Assembly (NCBI GenBank): GCA_013368315.1
Contig: JAACJM010000095.1
Location: forward strand, 124,001-188,000
Origin: Tetrapyrgos nigripes
Lineage: Eukaryota > Basidiomycota > Agaricomycetes > Agaricales > Campanellaceae
Direction of reading: 5' to 3'
DNA length: 64,000 nt
Below, piece by piece: positions 34,591 through 45,459 of this stretch. Within the stretch, counting starts at the first letter, position 1, and the number at the start of each line of letters is the position of its first letter. The notes under the pieces are model-generated. The model did not search any database. It was not told the origin of the DNA and saw nothing but the letters and a program-made list of their open reading frames with translations. The translations under genes were made by a program, and so were the position numbers.

Positions 34591-36097
34591 AGCCAATCTT
34601 TTGGTCTATCTTATCAACTACGAGACTTTACATCGTCGTATAGGGCATCCTTCTCGTGATGTTCTAAAACATGTCCGACAACACACCCTTGGCACTCCTG
34701 AATTCATTATTCCGAAGGAACTTCCTTTGTGCAAAGGCTGTCTTGAAGGCAAAACTCCCAGACAGGCTTACCCTCCTAACGAACGACGTGCTACTCGTCC
34801 TTTCCAAATTATCCATACGGATTTGCATGAATACCCCACGATATCCTACCACAAGTACAAGTATATAATCGTCTTCTTTGATGATTACACTTCAGATGCT
34901 TGGATACGTTTTCTTACAGATAAAAAACAACCACTAACTGCCACTCGCCAGTTCCTTGCGATGGTAGAAACTCAATATAAAACGAAAGTCGAACAGTGGA
35001 TGTCTGATATGGGTGGTGAATTCATCAAAGGCACCTACCGAGAAATGTTACTCGAGAAGGGTGTTAAAATCCTTAACAGTGCACCATACATTCATCAACA
35101 GAATGGTCGAGCGGAACGCTTCATACGCACTTTAATGGATAAGTCATTGGCAATGATGAAGTTAGCATGTCTACCTGAATCTTGGTGGGAATATGCTGTC
35201 CGTCATGGATTGTATGTCTATCGACGTACTCCCTTACGACGACACAAATGGATAACTCCATTTGAAATGCTTGAAAAGGAAAAACCACGTATCGATCATT
35301 TACGAGTTTTTGGCTGTGGAGCTTATGTCTTTAAACCCGAGGAAACTCGAAAAAACAAACTCGCATCCAAATCGGAACTCATGACATATCTTGGTGTAGC
35401 ACCAGGAGAACGTGGAAATCTTTTCATGCGTACAAACAATGTGGAATTTACATCCCCGCAAGCCGTGTTTGAGGAAGACTTCTTTCCTCGATGTAAAACT
35501 CAATCTCGTAATTCAAAACAACTACCTATCGAGTCATCGCACGACGATGACACTCCTCTACCACAAACAATCCCTGACGATGATGATGAAGATTTTCATC
35601 ATCGTCCTCCTCGCATCCCTTCAACAAGGAGACCTGATCAGCCTCGTGACGACGAACCTGAACAGGATCCACCGCCTTCGTCTCCGGATAGTGACTCTGA
35701 GCCTAGACGAACGGTAACACCGCCACCAGTGGAGACACCACCTTCTCAGGCACCTCGAAAGCCCAGAGCTCCTAGACAAAGACGGCCACCAACAGAACCA
35801 ACGCGTCGAAGCGAGCGCACTGGTACTGTACCTAAACGATACGGGGATAGACACCCTGTAGAAGTTGAACGCGATCTTGAACCTCAAATCGCAGCTGATA
35901 AAAGAGCGGAAGCAAAAGCTAAAGCAGAGAGAGACGCTCGGAGAGAACGTCAACAAGCTGCAGAGCAACAGGTTCCCGGACCTAGTTCTGCATCCGGAAG
36001 CGCACCCCAGGGGAGCAGCAAGCCGAGAGTGATGACTCTGCACGCCCTGAATCAGAAGAAATGGCAGAACCATGCCGTGAAGGGGGAGTATCTATAA
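34576..36097 (+). CDS. pol: copia integrase and linker segment of pol
   Basis: The frame is shifted by one base relative to gag. It opens with the pre-integrase zinc region (LHRRIGHPSRDVLKH, then CKGCLEGKTP), followed by the integrase core with HTDLHEYP, MSDMGGEFIKG and QQNGRAERF carrying the D-D-E triad, and the GKEx-like C-terminal fold (WITPFEMLEKEKPRIDHLRVF). A charged Pro/Asp/Arg-rich linker runs to TAA at 36095-36097. The junction with gag lies at a short A run and the junction with the next ORF at a G5 run near 36085; a single-base change at each would make pol continuous. Confidence 0.82.
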
Positions 36098-37767
36098 ATT
36101 TCTTGCTTATGCAGGCAATTGCTCCTGGAGAAATTGATTCCCACTTGCTTATTCAGAAAGTTACTTCGAAGAATGATGGGAATCAACCGAATGTTCGTAA
36201 TATTCGCGAATGGACATTCAAAGATATTGCTCGCTTACCTATAGCTGAGCAAGAGGAATGGAAAGTCGCTTGCCGCGAAGAACTAGAGGCTCTTCGCAAG
36301 CGCGACACCTATGAATTGGTCGAAAGACCTAAAGATAGGAAAGTTATCAAAAACCGATGGGTCTTCGACATCAAAACTGATGGTCGTAAAAAGGCAAGAC
36401 TCGTTGCAAAAGGTTTTTCACAGGTCGAAGGCATAGACTTTGATCAAATATATTCGCCTGTTGTTCGATTCGAGACTGTGCGCTTAATCTTCGCTTTAGC
36501 TGCACTTAAGGGCTGGCACGTGTCCGGTGTCGATGTCCGATCAGCCTATTTATATGGCTTACTCGATGAAGAAATCTATATGGAACAACCGGAAGCCTTT
36601 AAAGTAAAAGGACAAGAGCATAAAGTCGTCCGGCTTCTTCGTGCTCTTTATGGACTCAAACAAGCAGGACTTGCGTGGTGGAAAAGTCTTGATAAGTCCA
36701 TGGCGGAACTTGGTTTTAAACGAATCATTTCCGACGCCGGAATCTTCATTCACAAACGCTATGACGCCAACAAAAATCTTATTGAAAATTCTATCGTCAT
36801 TGCTGTAGTCTATGTGGATGACGCTCTATTCTGTGGAGCGAACAAAACCTTAGTCTTACGACTCAAAGGAGACTTTATGAAGAGATGGGAATGTAGGGAT
36901 CTAGGCGATGCCAAAGAATTCCTTAGGATGAGAATTACTAGGAAAGGCAGCAAAATCTCTTTAGATCAGTGCGCTTATCTGGATAAAATTCTAGAAACTT
37001 ATGGAATGCAAAACGCGAAAGCTTCTGCTACCCCATTACCTGGCAATTATCACCCTCTTCCTCTTCCAAATGACACTCCTGTCAATTATACTCTTCGTCA
37101 AAGTTATCAGGAGATAATCGGATCCTTACTCTACTTAATGTTAGGAACACGTCCTGATATTTCCTTTGCTGTCACAAAACTTGCGCAATTTGCTGCAAAC
37201 CCCTCACAAGAACACTACAATAAGGCGAAAGACATTTGCCGTTATCTTGTTGGCACTAGAAAATATGCTCTTGTGTACAACGGTCGAGGGGGAGAAGGCT
37301 TATCAGCCTACACAGACTCCGATTGGGGATCAGATCCTGGAACACGCAAATCTCAAACTGGCTTCTTTTTACAATTAGCCCAAGCACCATTTAGCTGGAC
37401 GTCTAGACAACAAAAGACAGTTGCTCTATCTTCGACTGAAGCTGAATACATGGCACTTAGTGACTGTAGTCGACAAGTCTGTTGGTTCAAGACTCTTCTC
37501 AGTGAAATCGAATATCCTCTTCACGCTATTCCAATTTATGGTGACAATCAGGGATCAATCTTTATTGCATCCAACCCTGTCACGGATAAGCGAACGAAGC
37601 ACATTGATATTCGATATCATTTTGTTCGAGAAAAAGTCATCGACGAGACAGTCAAGTTATTCTTCATTGAAGGAAGCAATAACCCTGCAGATCTACTCAC
37701 TAAAGCTTTAGATCGAGTAAAGTTTGAGAAGTTCAGGAAACAATTAGGACTTCAGTTTTATAATTGA
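36061..37767 (+). CDS. pol: copia reverse transcriptase and RNase H segment of pol
   Basis: The reverse transcriptase begins near EWTFKDIARLPIAEQEEWK, with NRWVFDIKTDGRKKARLVAK, GVDVRSAYLYGLLDEEIYM, ALYGLKQAGLAWW and the catalytic YVDD (AVVYVDDALF, near 36810). RNase H shows YTDSDWGSDPGTRKSQTG, ALSSTEAEYMAL and GDNQGSIFIASNP, then KRTKHIDIRYHFVREKV. It stops TGA at 37765. All active-site residues are intact. It is read from a frame offset by one from the integrase ORF and overlaps its last 37 bases. Confidence 0.85.
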   Translation: MAEPCREGGVSINFLLMQAIAPGEIDSHLLIQKVTSKNDGNQPNVRNIREWTFKDIARLPIAEQEEWKVACREELEALRKRDTYELVERPKDRKVIKNRWVFDIKTDGRKKARLVAKGFSQVEGIDFDQIYSPVVRFETVRLIFALAALKGWHVSGVDVRSAYLYGLLDEEIYMEQPEAFKVKGQEHKVVRLLRALYGLKQAGLAWWKSLDKSMAELGFKRIISDAGIFIHKRYDANKNLIENSIVIAVVYVDDALFCGANKTLVLRLKGDFMKRWECRDLGDAKEFLRMRITRKGSKISLDQCAYLDKILETYGMQNAKASATPLPGNYHPLPLPNDTPVNYTLRQSYQEIIGSLLYLMLGTRPDISFAVTKLAQFAANPSQEHYNKAKDICRYLVGTRKYALVYNGRGGEGLSAYTDSDWGSDPGTRKSQTGFFLQLAQAPFSWTSRQQKTVALSSTEAEYMALSDCSRQVCWFKTLLSEIEYPLHAIPIYGDNQGSIFIASNPVTDKRTKHIDIRYHFVREKVIDETVKLFFIEGSNNPADLLTKALDRVKFEKFRKQLGLQFYN

Positions 37768-37861
37768 AGAAATCGCATCGAAAACGTCGAGGCACTGGAT
37801 CCCTTCCTTCCATGGCTGCTTACAGCGCCTACCTATGCTTACGCGCACTACCATGCTGCTT

Positions 37862-37873
37862 AGCAAGGGGGAG
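37862..37873 (+). promoter_or_regulatory. Polypurine tract of the copia element
   Basis: AGCAAGGGGGAG immediately before the 3' LTR, the expected position for plus-strand priming. Confidence 0.75.
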
Positions 37874-38240
37874 TGTTGAATTGGCGCATTCAGTTGCAGC
37901 CATCAACGTATTCTATGTAGAACAATAGTAGTAGTTATATATAGAACAATAAGATTATATAGACAATAAAGTGTAGTACTACAATAGTGTACGAAACCAG
38001 CATTGTTCTATCCAGTACAATAGAATCTTATTGTTACACTAGTATTAGTTTACATGTATTTGTATCTCCTAAAAGGTATATAAGGACTTGTAGATAGTCC
38101 CCAAATAACAAGTTTTACACTTAACCCACATCGCTCAATAAGCCTCTTACTAGCCTTACAAGCTAACTCTTATCTCCAGGTAAGTAGCGTAGTTGCCACT
38201 GCGTTTAGTAGTGTACAAGCCGTACCATGCCTGCTTAACA
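37874..38240 (+). repeat. 3' LTR of the copia element
   Basis: 367 bp, identical by eye to 31152-31519 except for one C in a C run. Confidence 0.95.
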
Positions 38241-38245
38241 ACCAC

Positions 38246-39374
38246 TACGGACGACCTCGGAGAGTTCTAGGTTCGTTGCGTTGCCTCGCCTCTCAAAATT
38301 CCTTGCTTCATAGTCCAAGGTCTCCGGGCCAACTTGTGACACACGGGTCTACCTTTTGCGTAGTACTCCTGTAACCCCGTAGTCCTGCACATACGCTCTC
38401 TCCATATCTACTTCACCCTTATCCGCCTTCAAGACCTCTCATATCCTACCTCCCTGTTCATCGTCCCCCTTGTGCTCCCGCCAAGGCCTAACCCGCCCCG
38501 CCTAATCTGTATTCCGCTTCGCGTAAACAGCTTGCGTCACGGCGTTGGAGCTAGTAGACATGATCGGTGGTTTCTAGGGTTATTCCAAGAGGCTGGGGTT
38601 TTCTAACAGAGTGTATAGTGTTCTTTATTGCAGCAAAGATCAACGTAGATCGTACCGTACTAATATGTATTTGCTGTAATTCTTGGCGGTCACCATACTA
38701 ATCAGATGGATCTACAGCAATCTCCGAGCTGCGAGCTCGTCCTCCCTGGAAGTGGCTGATCCAAGGACAATGATGTACTATTAGCTTACTAGGTAGTACA
38801 TCGGGATGCCTCCCGGACCCCCGGCGTATCGTCTCTCGGTCCTAGCCCGGGTGATAAACTCCTCCTCCTCCTCCAGGAACATCAAGATCTCGAAGACCAC
38901 GGAGGACCCTGGCTTGGGCATCTTTCCCCCTCTTCCAGTCTTCTAATGTTCTTATCCCGAGTAGAACGGTTGTCAATCCGTCAATCCGTTTTATGAAACG
39001 GGTTCCTGTACATATCGATCTTCACTTGCGAATACTGAATCATTTCGTTCAATTCACGAGGTGGTCGTGAGTATAGTATGTTACGCACTGGTTCAGCTTG
39101 TATGGTGAATTTGAAGATTGCCTTGACCCATATACCCGGGCCGAAGTGAAATTGTCGTGTGGAGTTTGTACCGCTATGAGATGGTCTATTCTGCAGATCT
39201 CAGGTACATCTCGGTGTCATTTGTAGATTGGGAAGTGCTACGGTTACGATATCCAGGAATATACGGGAAGAAGACTCGACCAGTTTCTACCAAAAGTACG
39301 ACGGCATTCGCCATCAAGCCCTTATTACGCTTCACAGTCTGGCCCTGTCTCGTGTGTCCTCTTTCAACTTTCAT
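38246..39374. other. Intergenic region between the copia element and the P450 gene
   Basis: About 1.1 kb without a recognised gene. GC-rich stretches with CTCCTC repeats (near 38860) look like decayed repeat DNA. The 3' part should be the P450 promoter. Confidence 0.4.
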
Positions 39375-41750
39375 ATGTTGGATTTTCTTCAACTTCAGGA
39401 GTTCTATCGCAAATACGCCGCGGAGGCGCATTTGACGTTCCAGACGACGGTGTATGCCGCAGGCGTTCTCTTTGCACTCCTTGCTCTCGAAAGCTTCATT
39501 CGCTTTCGGCGCCACTTGCAAGGGATAAAACGTCCGGTAAGTTTTGTGCGAGTTTATTGAAGCCCTAATCTCAACCAGTCTTACTTTAGCTGGGTGCTTC
39601 CTGGCTATGGGGCCATGAAAGAGAGGTCTGGGAACAGTCTGCTGGAGTTGCATATGCCAATTGGATGTCACTCCTGCAAACTGATGTCTTCAAGATCAAG
39701 GGTGCACTTCGAAAACCGGATATTGTCAGCGACCAACTTCTTGTCATGCTTGCTCATAATACTCAGGATCTCCTTCTCTATCCTCTAGCTCGTCGTCGCT
39801 GACCCTCTGGCTGTCACTTACATCATGCAGAAGAGGATCTACGATTATCGTGAGTTGTATAAATCTGGGAAGGAATGTTGTACTCATAAAATCTGCAGCT
39901 CACAGTGAGGTAGTTAGACCCCGCATTGCCAGACTTCTAGGAAAATCCTTGGGCTGGGTCGAGGGTGAATCTGAGCATAAACGTATGCGCCATCTTGTAG
40001 CCCCTGCATTGTCCAACGATGCCATAAAAAAGGGCGTACACAAAGTCTTTTCGGCTGCTGAGACCGTGCGTATGATCCAAGCCTCCAACTTCATCATTGT
40101 AACGTTCGTCTCCACCAGCTTGAGGATAATCTTCAAAAGCACATCAACGCTCATGGTGGCGCTTCTGTCATCAGCGTTTGCGATTGGGTCAACCAGGCAA
40201 CGTAAGTTGTTGATGGCGTGGGAGTTGATTAAAAAACTGACCGTTTTCCTAGGATCGACGTCATCGGCAAGTTTGGTTTCGACCACAACTTTGAGGGTGG
40301 TCGCAGCGAGGATGCTCAGAAGATTCTTAACTCCTGGAGAAACATGGCTATTATGGGGATTTCTGAAAGAGGCTTCCTGGTGTGTATTTCCCGCGCTCTT
40401 TGGGAAATTCTTCCTGAAAGATGTTCAGGCATTGATGTTGCTGCGTCGTTTCCCGATCCTGAACTACCTACCCTTGAAAGCTCTCAAGGCTCAAGGAGAT
40501 GTCCGTATGAACATACATTCGGGCGTCGCGAAGGTATCCGTGTTTCGTCTTTTGGAGTTCCAAAACAAACGGGTTTCTTTTAGGAAATAATCAGAAGGAG
40601 TCAAGGAGGATCCACGGACGGGAACGACCTGCTATCCCGACTCAGTGAGTAAATCTGCCATGAGCGATTCAGGGCAATTTGCTGAGGGGCTTTTGTAGTC
40701 AATGCGCATGAGGAATCCAAAATTTCCACTGAGGAATTGATGGACCATGTACGTTTTTATTTTATTTTAACAAGACTAAAGAAAACCTGACCATGACTTC
40801 AGATTAGCATGTTCATGTACGTATGCCTGCTGCTTTCCATCAGGGCATGACAACCAAAACGTTTATTGCAGCATGGCCGGATCAGAAACGACATCGCAGA
40901 CCCTTGGTTATGCTCTGTGGGAGCTAGCAAAGAACCACGTCGTCCAGGACAAACTTCGAGCTGAAATCACGTCTATGCCCTCGGATCTGAGTTACGAAGA
41001 TATCCAATCTGCGACCAAATTGCCTTACCTGGTAGGTTGCTCGTTGAAGCCTCCTCCTGCAAAGTGCTCAATGATATTCGTTTGTCTAGGATGCTGTCAC
41101 GCGGGAAACGTAAGATGGTTTTAGGCCTTCATAACTCATCACTAATTCTTTGTAGTCTGAGATTCCACCCTGCTGCACCGTACATGGAACGGGTGTCCCT
41201 CAAAGTGGATGCTTTACCTCTTCGTCAGCCTTTGACTACGAGCACTGGAGAGATCCTGAACGAAGTCACTGTCGAGAAGGGACAGGTGAGTAGCCGATCC
41301 TTGGTTATGCAACCGTACCACACCGTTAAGCTACTTTTTAGACCATCATAATTCCTATTCATGCTATGAGTCGACAAGACTCAGTATGGGGAGACGGGAG
41401 TACTTACAGGCCTGAAAGATGGCTAGAAGGCTTGCCATTCGCAGATAAATTGCCCAGTGGATGGTCTCATCTTCTGGCTTTCAGCGACGGACCTCGAAAT
41501 TGCATTGGATTCAGGCTTGGTGAGCATTAACTTCATAGATACGGTGACAGTAGCGCTGAAAATCATTATTTTTCCGCGCTGGGCAGCCATTTTCCAATTC
41601 AAGGTCATTCTTGCTGGACTGATTCGCAAGTTTGAATTCCACGACACCGGCGCTGCTATCAAGAACAAGGTCACTTCGAGCATGCAACCAGTTACCATTG
41701 GAGAGGAGAATATCAGTCCACGACTTCCCGTGAAAGTGACGTTGGTCTGA
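39375..41750 (+). CDS. Cytochrome P450 monooxygenase
   Basis: Haem-thiolate monooxygenase anchored in the ER. The start was chosen at ATG 39375 (MLDFLQLQEFYRKY), leading to a membrane segment TVYAAGVLFALLALESF. Landmarks: I-helix FMxAGSETTSQTLGYALWEL near 40870 with the acid-Thr-like ETT, ExxR in AVTRET-LRFHPAAP across an intron near 41100-41160, the PERW motif YRPERWLEG near 41410, and the haem loop AFSDGPRNCIGFRL (41480-41520) with the cysteine ligand. The last exon reads VALKIIIFPRWAAIFQF and ends PRLPVKVTLV, TGA at 41748. At least ten exons, all joining in frame. It is the first gene right of the copia element. Its role in the cluster would be hydroxylation or epoxidation. Confidence 0.9.
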
Positions 41751-42915
41751 CCGGCGGCAGTTTACATATGTAGATGCACGCCAGAATATGTACTAGAGTC
41801 CTCAGAGAATTATGCTAGAATCTTGAATAAATTCTTGTGGACGCAAAAATGTGCTTAATTTGGCGAGTCTTTCTCTGCTAACTCCTGCTCCTCCTGCTCC
41901 TCTGCTCTATCCCACACGGTCAAGACGACTCAGCATTCACCGAATACTGATGGCCCTGGCATTCCTGAGTACGGCAGAAGGATGTCATTGGCTCCTGAAA
42001 CTGAACCTCAAGTTGGAACATGATAGCGTCTTCCAAGTCAATCGCAAGTCTGCGAATGAGCCCAAGTCCCTTTGGTCATTTCAACGTTGGGCATCGACAC
42101 AGGCAGTCGATATACAGCCCCCACTGTAACTTCGTTAGGGTCTGGCTTTTCCGCAGTGAAAGATTGGCAGCTTCTTCTCCGCTGTCTTCGCCCTTTTTCT
42201 ACGTCAGGATCCATGTATAGATGGTCGCGGTCAAGCTGGTTCAAGAGTTCGAGTTGAAAGCAAGTTGAAAGGGAAGATCGACCTTGTCGGGCTTGACGGC
42301 GAGTTCCTCACCGAGGGAAATGTCCCCAACATGCCCCTCCATATCAAAGCGTTATCAAAAGATAGGCCTATGTTGATTGATGAACAGCAGTGCTTCTGGA
42401 AACCGCCGTTGAACGTTGTATGGGTTCCTGAACCGTTGTTCCGCAAATCTCGAGGAATCGGAGCCAAGTCAAAGCCCTGGGGCCTTGAGAAGTTCGACGC
42501 TTTCCCTAGGATGACATAGACATCTAACGCTTCAACTTCAGCATTCACTAGCACTTCTTCATTCGGACGTTCTCAGGTACTGGTGACCAGATCTCCTCGA
42601 GAAATTCAGTTGACGCATTTCGATGGCTTTCAAGTTTCCCTAGGATGGCACTCCACTTGGATCTGAAGCGTCTATCAGTTTCGTTGTTATCTCTTGAAGT
42701 CTCTTCCGGAGAACTGTGGGTTACTCTTAAGAGGTTTGACGAAGTAATCGTTGCCTTACTTGTCAGCACCCTTCAGGCAGCAGTGCCGTTCGTTCAATAC
42801 TGTAGTACTCTGGAATCAGAATAAAACATCATGTCCATTCTGATCAATAGTATTTGAAACGCTCGAAAATCTATTGTATATGCTGTAAGAACCCTTCTAC
42901 CAGCAATGAGCAGAT
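41751..42915. other. Convergent region with one coding-like frame, unidentified
   Basis: Lies between the convergent P450 and FAD monooxygenase genes. The plus frame 42265-42519 has coding-like codon use and reads HIKALSKDRPMLIDEQQCF and KPWGLEKFDAFPRMT. Upstream plus frames near 41940-42240 may be further exons (TAPTVTSLGSGFSAVKDWQ). No domain is recognised and a continuous splice model was not found. It could be a small unknown gene or a decayed one. Confidence 0.25.
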
Positions 42916-45153
42916 TCAAGCATTTGGACGCATCAGAGCACTCCACAAAACCTTGACAATGAGTCCGAATTGAAGGTTGTCAATAGGAGGGGCTAGAAAC
43001 ATCTTGACATGCCAAAGAGCTGAGCCGGCTTGTTTGTCCTTCACAGAATTGGAACTGAGTCGCATACAAGTTTGGTGAGGAGTTGAGGAACTTACCGTGA
43101 ATGCAAGGATGTGCAAACGCCTGATGTACCATCGTAGAAGCCATCCCTTTGACAGGGTCTCCCCTTTGATCGGTATGGTGGTTTGATAGGTGTAATCTGT
43201 CCGATGGTAGGAAAAGATGAACATTATCGTTGCGGCGCTGTACTGAGCACGCTCACCTCCCAGCTTGACGCCTTCCCTGAAAATAGGACAGGCGATATGA
43301 GTCAGACATGCATTCCGAATTTGATGGAATACTTTACCAGATTGGGCCGATCTTACTGGCTTGCAACTTGAAGAAATTCTGGGCGAAATCCGACAGAAGG
43401 GCAGTAGCGCCGTATTTTTGGAGCATAGTATTCAGGCAGACGGCTCCCATAAGAGCTTTGGTACAGCCTTGACTGAAGAAAGGGCGTCAATATTGAATAT
43501 GTGGGTTTGAAGATCGAATGGAACAACCCAAACACAGGATTCAATCTCATGACACTGTCACCTAGAGCAATCCAGTTGGAGGGCAGATTAGGAACTTTAT
43601 CGAATCGGTTGAAGTTGGTCGCAGCTGTAGTTGCACTGTGAGTATGTGCAATCTTGACTAGAAGTTGAAGGCGAAGGACTTACGAACGCGCACTCTGCTA
43701 TGCTTGACGTCGTCGACTTCGGCTAATAGATCCAAGAATTGGAAGAACCATTCCGGAATAGGTTTGTCCGTAATGAGAGATCGAACATAACTCTTAACCT
43801 CTTCCAGAGTCGCAGGAAGATCGTCGATTCCCCATGCACCGCAGCATACCTGCACTGCAGGTACATTGAGCATTCGTCAGAGCCGTCATCCAATACATTG
43901 ATTCTGCACACACCAATGTCGCCTTCAATTCTTTGAGAGTAAATGCTTCTGGACTCGACCAAGCCGTCGGTGAAGCAGTTGTAGATTGGTCCGCAGCCCT
44001 CCCACCCGCCAGGAACATTTAGTCGCTCGCCAAGTTCCTTCGATACTTTGAATTCAAGAGTGGAATAGTTGATTTTCTGATCATAGCTGACTCGAAGATC
44101 CTCCACCGGTAGAGTCCCCTTTGCGTACTTTCCATCGACGCTGTGACCAAAAGCTTCACGTTGAAGCCATTTGATTCCAGCACTGACTGGGCCAGTGCAG
44201 TCTAATTGGTAGCAAAGTTCAGTGTGGGTTAAAGCAACTCATTTGCGCATGAGAGACGACGCTCACCGATAATCAGTTCTGCATGGATGTTGACGATAGA
44301 ACCGTCCTGTTTGCGTACCGAAACCTGTTCCATACGTTCGGAGCTGGTAGAGCTTCGGGAAGCTCCTGTAGCTGTCCCGATGATTTGCTTGATATTGGGG
44401 TACTTGGTGGTATCGAGTACCAATCTGCGAATTAGTGTCTCAAGACCAGGACGGCCCACAAACATCGTCTTGGGCAGGTTTCCTCCGTACTCGGCATGCG
44501 GTGTCTTAGTCCAATTTCCCCAAGTTGAGCTACGAAAATCTCCACGACAAACACTGAAGAAAGCGGCGTGAGCAAAAGTTCTCCACTCTCCATTGAGAAT
44601 TACATACTGAATGTCGGATTTCTTGCATTCTTCAAGAAAATTAGGAAAAAGACGATAAAATCCCTGGAATCCGAGAACTTGGATACCTACAGATGGCAGA
44701 AATCAGAATAAGAGTCATCCTAGTACCGCCAGTCAAGCAGTGTTTGGAAAATCACCTTGCAGCGAACGGTACTGCATTACGCGCGTGCGCGGGTGATCCT
44801 GTCTCCAAGCATCTTCTCGGACGGCATCTACTGTTGAGAGCCAACTTTCAGGCTCGATGATGATCACATTGGCAAAGTGGTCATGGCAAACGCGAGCAGC
44901 TAGAAGACCTGCAATGCTAAACATCATTATAGATCATTGAGGTACTGGCGCTGGAGGAAACGACGCCATACCTTCCACCGCATATGACAGCGGTCCCCTG
45001 AAGTTTCTGACACTCCAAACGAGATTGACCAAGATATTTTAGGTCCTCGACGCAGGTTTGTCGCAGCAGTAATCGCTGTCTCATGGTCTTGCCCAGAAAT
45101 CTGAGAAGTAAACTGAAAAGCAAAACGCAGGCAACGATTCCGAGAGGTAGCAT
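42916..45153 (-). CDS. Membrane-anchored FAD-dependent monooxygenase
   Basis: Flavin enzyme with a Rossmann FAD fold. The start at 45153 gives an N-terminal membrane span (LGIVACVLLFSLLLRFLG). The dinucleotide motif is split by an intron: TAVICGG then SIAGLLAARVCHDHF and VIIIEPE. A second substrate/FAD region has FVGRPGLETLIRRLVLDTTK. The DG-type motif near the C-terminus is NWIALGDSVMRLNPVFG, followed after an intron by GCTKALMGAVCLNTMLQKYG, the usual FAD-pyrophosphate contact. The C-terminal exons end LIVKVLWSALMRPNA, TGA at 42916. About ten exons, frame coherent. It resembles flavin hydroxylases found in basidiomycete metabolite clusters. It is divergent to the aldehyde dehydrogenase gene. 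The substrate is unknown. Confidence 0.82.
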
Positions 45154-45459
45154 TGAAGAGTGTGGGTCTGTGCGACATCATGTTGTGGTTCTTTTCAAAA
45201 AGACAAACTGTCACACGCGTACTGAACCGGCTCAACCTTGTCACGGACCTAATCGGGGTGTCATTTCGACGTCCGTCTTCAGTGGATCTTCCCAATCTTC
45301 TGTGCCTATGTCGTGTTTCTCTGGTCTACGTTTCTCCGAGTCCAGTTTCTTCCTTGCGGCAATTACAATCCGCACATGGGAGTGACAACTTTTAAAAACA
45401 ATTCGCCTTAAATTCCGTCATAAAATGACATTGCGTATCTCCTGCAAATCTCAGCACCA
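45154..45459. promoter_or_regulatory. Divergent promoter of FAD monooxygenase and aldehyde dehydrogenase
   Basis: 306 bp between two divergent ATGs, so control elements are probably shared. No clear TATA box is seen; a T/A-rich patch (TTTTAAAAACAATT) lies about 60-70 bp before the aldehyde dehydrogenase ATG. Confidence 0.5.

Larger units (their letters stand above)
31147..38245 (+). mobile_element. Young Ty1/copia LTR retrotransposon with 5-bp TSD
   Basis: The element spans 31152-38240 (7.09 kb), flanked by ACCAC at 31147-31151 and 38241-38245. The LTRs (31152-31519 and 37874-38240) start TGTTGAATTGG and end GCTTAACA. By eye they differ only by one C in a C run (five versus four near 31370 and 38100), so the insertion is recent. 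Domain order is gag, protease, integrase, reverse transcriptase, RNase H, which is copia order. A primer site follows the 5' LTR and a purine tract precedes the 3' LTR. All catalytic motifs are intact, but two frame changes divide pol. Confidence 0.95.

Noticed and set aside
34454..36097. Programmed frameshifting in the copia element as the default explanation
   Set aside because: Most fungal copia elements use a single ORF, and both shifts sit at homopolymers prone to sequencing error. It is kept only as an open alternative.
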